64,000 nucleotides of DNA from assembly GCA_027625915.1 (NCBI GenBank), contig JANTQA010000032.1:10726001-10790000 (forward strand), written 5' to 3'. A program made the position numbers and the translations under genes. The notes under the pieces are model-generated. The model was given only the letters and a program-made list of their open reading frames with translations, was not told the DNA's origin and made no database searches. This DNA comes from Anaeramoeba flamelloides. Taxonomy: Eukaryota > Metamonada > Anaeramoebidae. Below, piece by piece: positions 60,112-64,000 of the stretch; position 1 is the stretch's first letter; each line of letters opens with the position of its first letter.

Positions 60112-61551
60112 ATGAGTGCTTCATCTTCAAGTTCAGAACAAGAAAAACAAAAAGAAAAAGTCCAAGGAAAAGATCAAGAAAAGAAAGAAACAAAAAATAA
60201 AGAAAAAGAAAAAAATCAAAAAAACGTAACTTCTTCATCATCCAAAACTTACTCATCAGAACTCTCCTCTTCGAACTCAAAAAAGGAGAATAACAAAGAA
60301 AATTCTGAAGAAAATAACAATGATGAGAAATCTCCAACAAAAAAGAAAAATGAATTAACAAAGAAAAAAGATGAACAAGAAGACAAAATTATTGGTTTGC
60401 TTCTTTTTCTAATTATAATTTATATTGCATGGCAAAACAGTGCCTTTAAAAAACATCATATTTAAAATTGGCATTAACAAAAACAAAAAATTTCTCTTTT
60501 TAAATCTCTCACTCCTTATTGCTTTTTTTTTTTTTTATAAAATAATTTTTCAAAATCTTTTTTTTTTAATCCTCCATAGAAATAAATCCAAAAAAGAAAG
60601 AAAAAACGACCAAAATTTTAATACCAAAGGATATGATTTTTTATGATTTTGCAGATGAAATCATTTATCGGGGGTGTAGCAATAATAACCAAAACAATTT
60701 GACTAGAAATGATAAAAAGGAAAAAGGGAAATCAAAAGGACCAAAAAAAACGGGATATGGGGTTTATAAAAAATTTCTCTTTAAAATTAATAAAAGGTCA
60801 ACTGATCATGATGACAATAAAGAGAAAAAGGAAGACAAAAAAAACCGATCAAAATCAGAACAAAAAAAAAAAACAACCAACCACTCAAAAAAGAATTCGA
60901 ATGAAATGAAGTCTGTTAGTTCTTCGAATAAATTACTTGACAAAAAGAAAAAAAATAGTTCCTCGTCTCGAAAAGATTCAAAGAAAAATTCGAAAAAGAA
61001 TAAAAAGAAAGAAAACGAAAAAAATAAAGAAGAAATAACTCAAAACAAAAAAACCAAAAAAAAGAAAAATAAAAAAAAGTCTTCAAGTCCTCTTGGGTCG
61101 CCAAAATCTCCAACTTCAGGAAGCGCAAACAAAAAAGAACAGAAAGAACAAAAAGAACTACAACAAAAAACAAATGAAGAAGAAAATGGGAAAACAAAGG
61201 ATCATAAAAAAAAAAAGAAAAACAGAAAAAAAAAAAAAAAGAGCAACAACAAGGAAAAAGTAGTAACAAAAACAGTAAATGAGGAAAAAAAGGAAGAAGA
61301 AAAAAAGAAAAAAGAAGAAAAAAAGGAAAAAGAAGAAAAAAAGGAAAAAGGAAACGAAAAGGATATTAAAGAAGAGGTAAAAGAAGAAGAAGAAGAAGAA
61401 GAAGAAGAAATTAAAAAAAAGAAAAAAAAAAAAAAAAATTAAAAATAAAGAAAAAGATAAAAAAAAAGATGTTTCACAGAGTTCTTCTTCATCAGAAAAA
61501 TCTTCAAGTAATTCAGATTCTTCAGATGAAGTGAATTCAGGAAAGGATTAG
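60112..61551 (+). CDS. Lys/Ser/Glu-rich single-pass membrane protein, one intron, frame change near the 3' end
   Basis: Exon 1 (60112-60439) starts at an ATG after a long T-run and encodes a Ser/Lys/Glu-rich segment and a membrane helix (IIGLLLFLIIIYIAW, about residues 93-107). A GT at 60440 and an AG at 60578-60579 (after TCCTCCAT) define a 140-base intron. Splicing there joins exon 1 to exon 2 in frame, adding KINPKKKEKTTKILIPKDMI and FYDFADEIIYRGCSNNN, then a basic segment with GYGVYKKFLFKINKRS. About 200 low-complexity Lys/Glu/Ser residues follow. At an A17 tract (61422-61438) this frame meets a stop, while the next frame continues with DVSQSSSSSEKSSSNSDSSD to TAG at 61549-61551, so the tract length may be wrong by one base. 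I do not recognise the family. The conserved-looking part is the helix and the 50 residues after it. Confidence 0.6.
60440..60579 (+). other. Intron of the Lys/Ser-rich membrane protein gene
   Basis: The donor is GTGCCT (weak) and the acceptor TCCTCCATAG, preceded by a long T-rich tract. Only two GT dinucleotides occur between the helix and the acceptor, and this one preserves the frame (phase 1). Inferred, not proven. Confidence 0.55.
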
Positions 61552-61899
61552 AGGGAATTAATTAAAATAAAATTATAAATTATGTTACAACACACACATA
61601 TATATATATATATATCGTTTTAATTTTAGATTAATAATTTAGAAATAGTCTTTGTTTGGATAATTTTATTAATTAAAAGTTTCATGAAAATAATAATAGA
61701 TTGTTTCTGACTATTTTTTGATCAATTCAAAGATTTTAATTTTTTCTACAATGTGTCTCTCCCAACAATTTCTGTATTTCTTATTTTTTCTTATTTCAAT
61801 CTAAACCTCAATTCAAAAATTTTGAGATCACAGAAATCAAATTTTTTGAAAAAAAAAATCTAATTAAAAAAATCAATTCTATCAGAAATACCAAAGTAG
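61552..61899. other. 3' flank with (TA)n
   Basis: Probable 3' UTR of the preceding gene, then a CACACACA/(TA)n tract near 61590-61616. Nothing else seen. Confidence 0.5.
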
Positions 61900-62800
61900 A
61901 AACATTAACTAATCGAAATGTTAACAATTTTGTATTATTTATAAAGATCACAAAACAAAAAAAAAATAATTATCAATACTAATAAATTGTCAATGTGTGT
62001 TTTTAAAAATTTTAAAGTATTAACAAATAAATGAATGCATTGGTAAATTTGTTGAAATTAAATTACTAATAATTGTTGATGAGTAAATAGTTAGATATCA
62101 ACAACAGTTTTTCTTTGGGGTTTTTCGATTTAAAAGAATTTAACTTTAATAAAAACATCAATCATTCAAAAATAATTTTTATATCTAACAAAACAGATTA
62201 TTAATTAGAGAAACAAAATGAAAACTAAACTAAAATTCAAAATTTTCCTCATAGCTAAAACGGCCCAAACAATTACAATCTAACAATTTCATTCAAATTG
62301 TAAATAAATTTTGAATTTTGTATAAAATATTCAAAATCATTTTTTCATCTTTTAAGTTTTTTCTTTTTTGGTTTCATTTCATTTTTCGAATTACCTAACG
62401 TGTTTCGTTTGATCAAAATTTTTTCAAAGATTGTTGATATTTGGTTCAAGTTGAGTTGTTACAAACAAAAGAACTCAAATAAAATTAGTTAGTAGTCTCT
62501 AATCATTTGATCGATCAATATTCCTAAGAGAATTTAAACAAATTTATCTATGCATTTTTTTTGTTGTATGTTCGTTCTCCAAAATTTTTAACACCTCGAT
62601 AATTTATTGGTATTGATAATTATTTATTTTTTTGTTTTGTGAGTATTGCGATTTATAAACAATTGTTAGCATTTCAATTATTGAAGGGTTCGAATATGGT
62701 ATTTATTTGAGAATTGATTAAATAAGATTTTTTTTTCAAAAATTGAATTTCTGTGATGTTAAAAATTTTGAATTGGGGTTTAAATAAAAAGAGAAAAATA
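61900..62800. mobile_element. Foldback element joining families E and F
   Basis: The left part (GCATTGGTAAATTTGTTGAAA, TTGTTGATGAG) and right part (GATCGATCAATATTCCTAAG, AAATTTATCTATGCATTTTT) are inverted versions of each other about 480 bp apart. The left part matches family E (1780, 47330, 57240) and the right part matches family F (9500-10100), so the other copies are single arms or rearranged pieces of this structure. Non-coding. Confidence 0.55.
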
Positions 62801-63956
62801 TTTTCCTATTTTTAAAAAATCAAAATTATTTCAAAATTGAATAAAAGTGCAGTGGTATAATTCTATTAACTATTTTAACTTTTTGTCAAAAATTTTGAGA
62901 TTTTATTGGATTTATTACTAAAGGTTTAGTGTTTAGAACACTTTATTTGTTAAAGAGAGGGGATTTTGAAGTTATTAAATTCTAGATTCCAATTCGAAGG
63001 GTGAATAAACATAATTAAAGTTCCCCAAAACCACTATTTTGAGAATTTTAAACACTATTTAATTTTCAAAATCAAGTATAAATAAAAAGAATGTAAAAAA
63101 TTGAAGAATAAAGAAAAAAAGAATGGTTACTAAAAAAAAAATGAAAGAATAAAATGTGAAGGTTAAATAAAAAAACAAGAATTAGACAAGATAAAAAATA
63201 AAAATTAGATAAGACTATTGTTTAGAGTTATTGCAATTAAGACGAATCTCTCTTTTTTATAACACAAAATCACTTTTACTTAAGATTATTTTTTTCTTAT
63301 AGTAAGTTGGGGCAGATTGGTAAAGGAAACATTATAGAGTAATACAATAAATTACTTGCTGGTTTATTTTACACACTGCTTTCTATATCTTTATTTTCGA
63401 CAATCTTAAAATGTAAATTTTTAATTTTTTAAGTTTTTTTTTCTAATCTTTTACCTCTTGATATGAAGTGGTCTATATCATTATTTTTTATTCTACAACA
63501 TGGCTGTACTTAGGAATTTTACCTCTTTTTCCAATTTACATGTATAACTATTAATCGGATTTGAAAAAGATTTTAATTTTAATAATAACTCAATTGATGA
63601 TTCGAAGTTTGGGTATGGTTATTGTCCACTAAAGTTGCCCGGAAATTTATTTCTTTTAAAATTTCTTTGCAATCACTGATTTTCTACTTATTTTGAATAT
63701 TCGATATTGTCTAGTATTGACTTAAAAAAAGTCTCCGAGATTTTTGACACTGTCTCCAACTTTACCAAGTAATCTAAAAAACTGTTTTATATTTCATGAA
63801 TTTTTAATTTTTAAGTTAGATTGCTTGAATCTAGTGATTTTATTTTTTTTTTTTAAGGTAATAAGTTCTCTTTCTTCGAATTAAAATTTGAAATTGATTT
63901 ATAAGAACCTAAAATATAATTAATACTCTCTAAATATTTAAAAAAAGGAATAGATA
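62801..63956. other. Gene-free stretch at the right end
   Basis: AT-rich; I see no gene, RNA or element boundary until the MITE at the edge. Confidence 0.45.
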
Positions 63957-64000
63957 CAGTCAGTTTTACTTTTAAGGCACAAAATTTCAACGAAATTTAA
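63957..64000. mobile_element. Palindromic TA-flanked MITE, copy 7, cut by the window edge
   Basis: TA, then CAGTCAGTTTTACTTTTAAG and GCACAAAATTTCAACGAAAT: the first 44 bases of the family's left arm. The rest lies beyond the window. Confidence 0.75.

Overview
The window is very AT-rich eukaryotic nuclear DNA from a protist: long A/T homopolymers, short GT-AG introns, standard stop codons, and proteins loaded with Asn, Lys/Glu and Ser tracts. The gene set (BLM-like RecQ, Acinus, a soluble calnexin/calreticulin chaperone, an RGS membrane protein, a protein O-mannosyltransferase and a p24-like cargo receptor) suggests a free-living amoeboid or amoebo-flagellate lineage. An Anaeramoeba-like genome is my guess, at low confidence. 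I saw no reverse transcriptase, capsid or envelope gene, no rRNA, no functional tRNA and no CRISPR array.

Eight genes or gene parts occupy about 10 to 12 kb of the 64 kb. From left to right they are: the N-terminus of a PMT-family O-mannosyltransferase running off the left edge (- strand, 1-253); a multi-pass membrane RGS protein whose 5' exon is not resolved (-, 6667-7917); a spliced p24/emp24-like gene of several small exons (-, about 14.85-16.4 kb); a RecQ helicase with zinc-binding and HRDC domains (+, 19134-22637); an Acinus homologue with SAP, RRM and RNPS1/SAP18-binding segments, read in two frames (+, 33574-35028); a calnexin/calreticulin chaperone ending in KKEL (-, 38463-39800); a DUF3504 / Crypton-type tyrosine-recombinase-like protein whose catalytic positions look replaced (+, 45741-47225); and a Lys/Ser-rich single-pass membrane protein with one phase-consistent intron (+, 60112-61551).

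The long gaps are mostly decayed DNA repeats. The clearest is a near-palindromic element of about 197 bp with TA duplications and ends starting CAGTCAGTTTCACTT. Seven copies lie in the window, one cut by the right edge, and it looks like a Tc1/mariner-type MITE. Others are a 785-bp element with long inverted ends and a 9-bp target duplication (Mutator-like), a roughly 2.06-kb element with ends over 200 bp that carries a second element inside it, a tRNA-like SINE candidate, a roughly 2.3-kb dispersed duplication (near 0.8-3.1 kb and 30.8-33.3 kb) and several foldback families.

The genes are not a pathway cluster. Three of them (PMT, calreticulin, p24-like) serve the secretory pathway, and two act in the nucleus (RecQ, Acinus). 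The most unusual items are the DUF3504 protein, which looks like a domesticated or decayed Crypton recombinase with a new C-terminal half, and the frame changes at homopolymers in the Acinus and Lys/Ser-rich genes.
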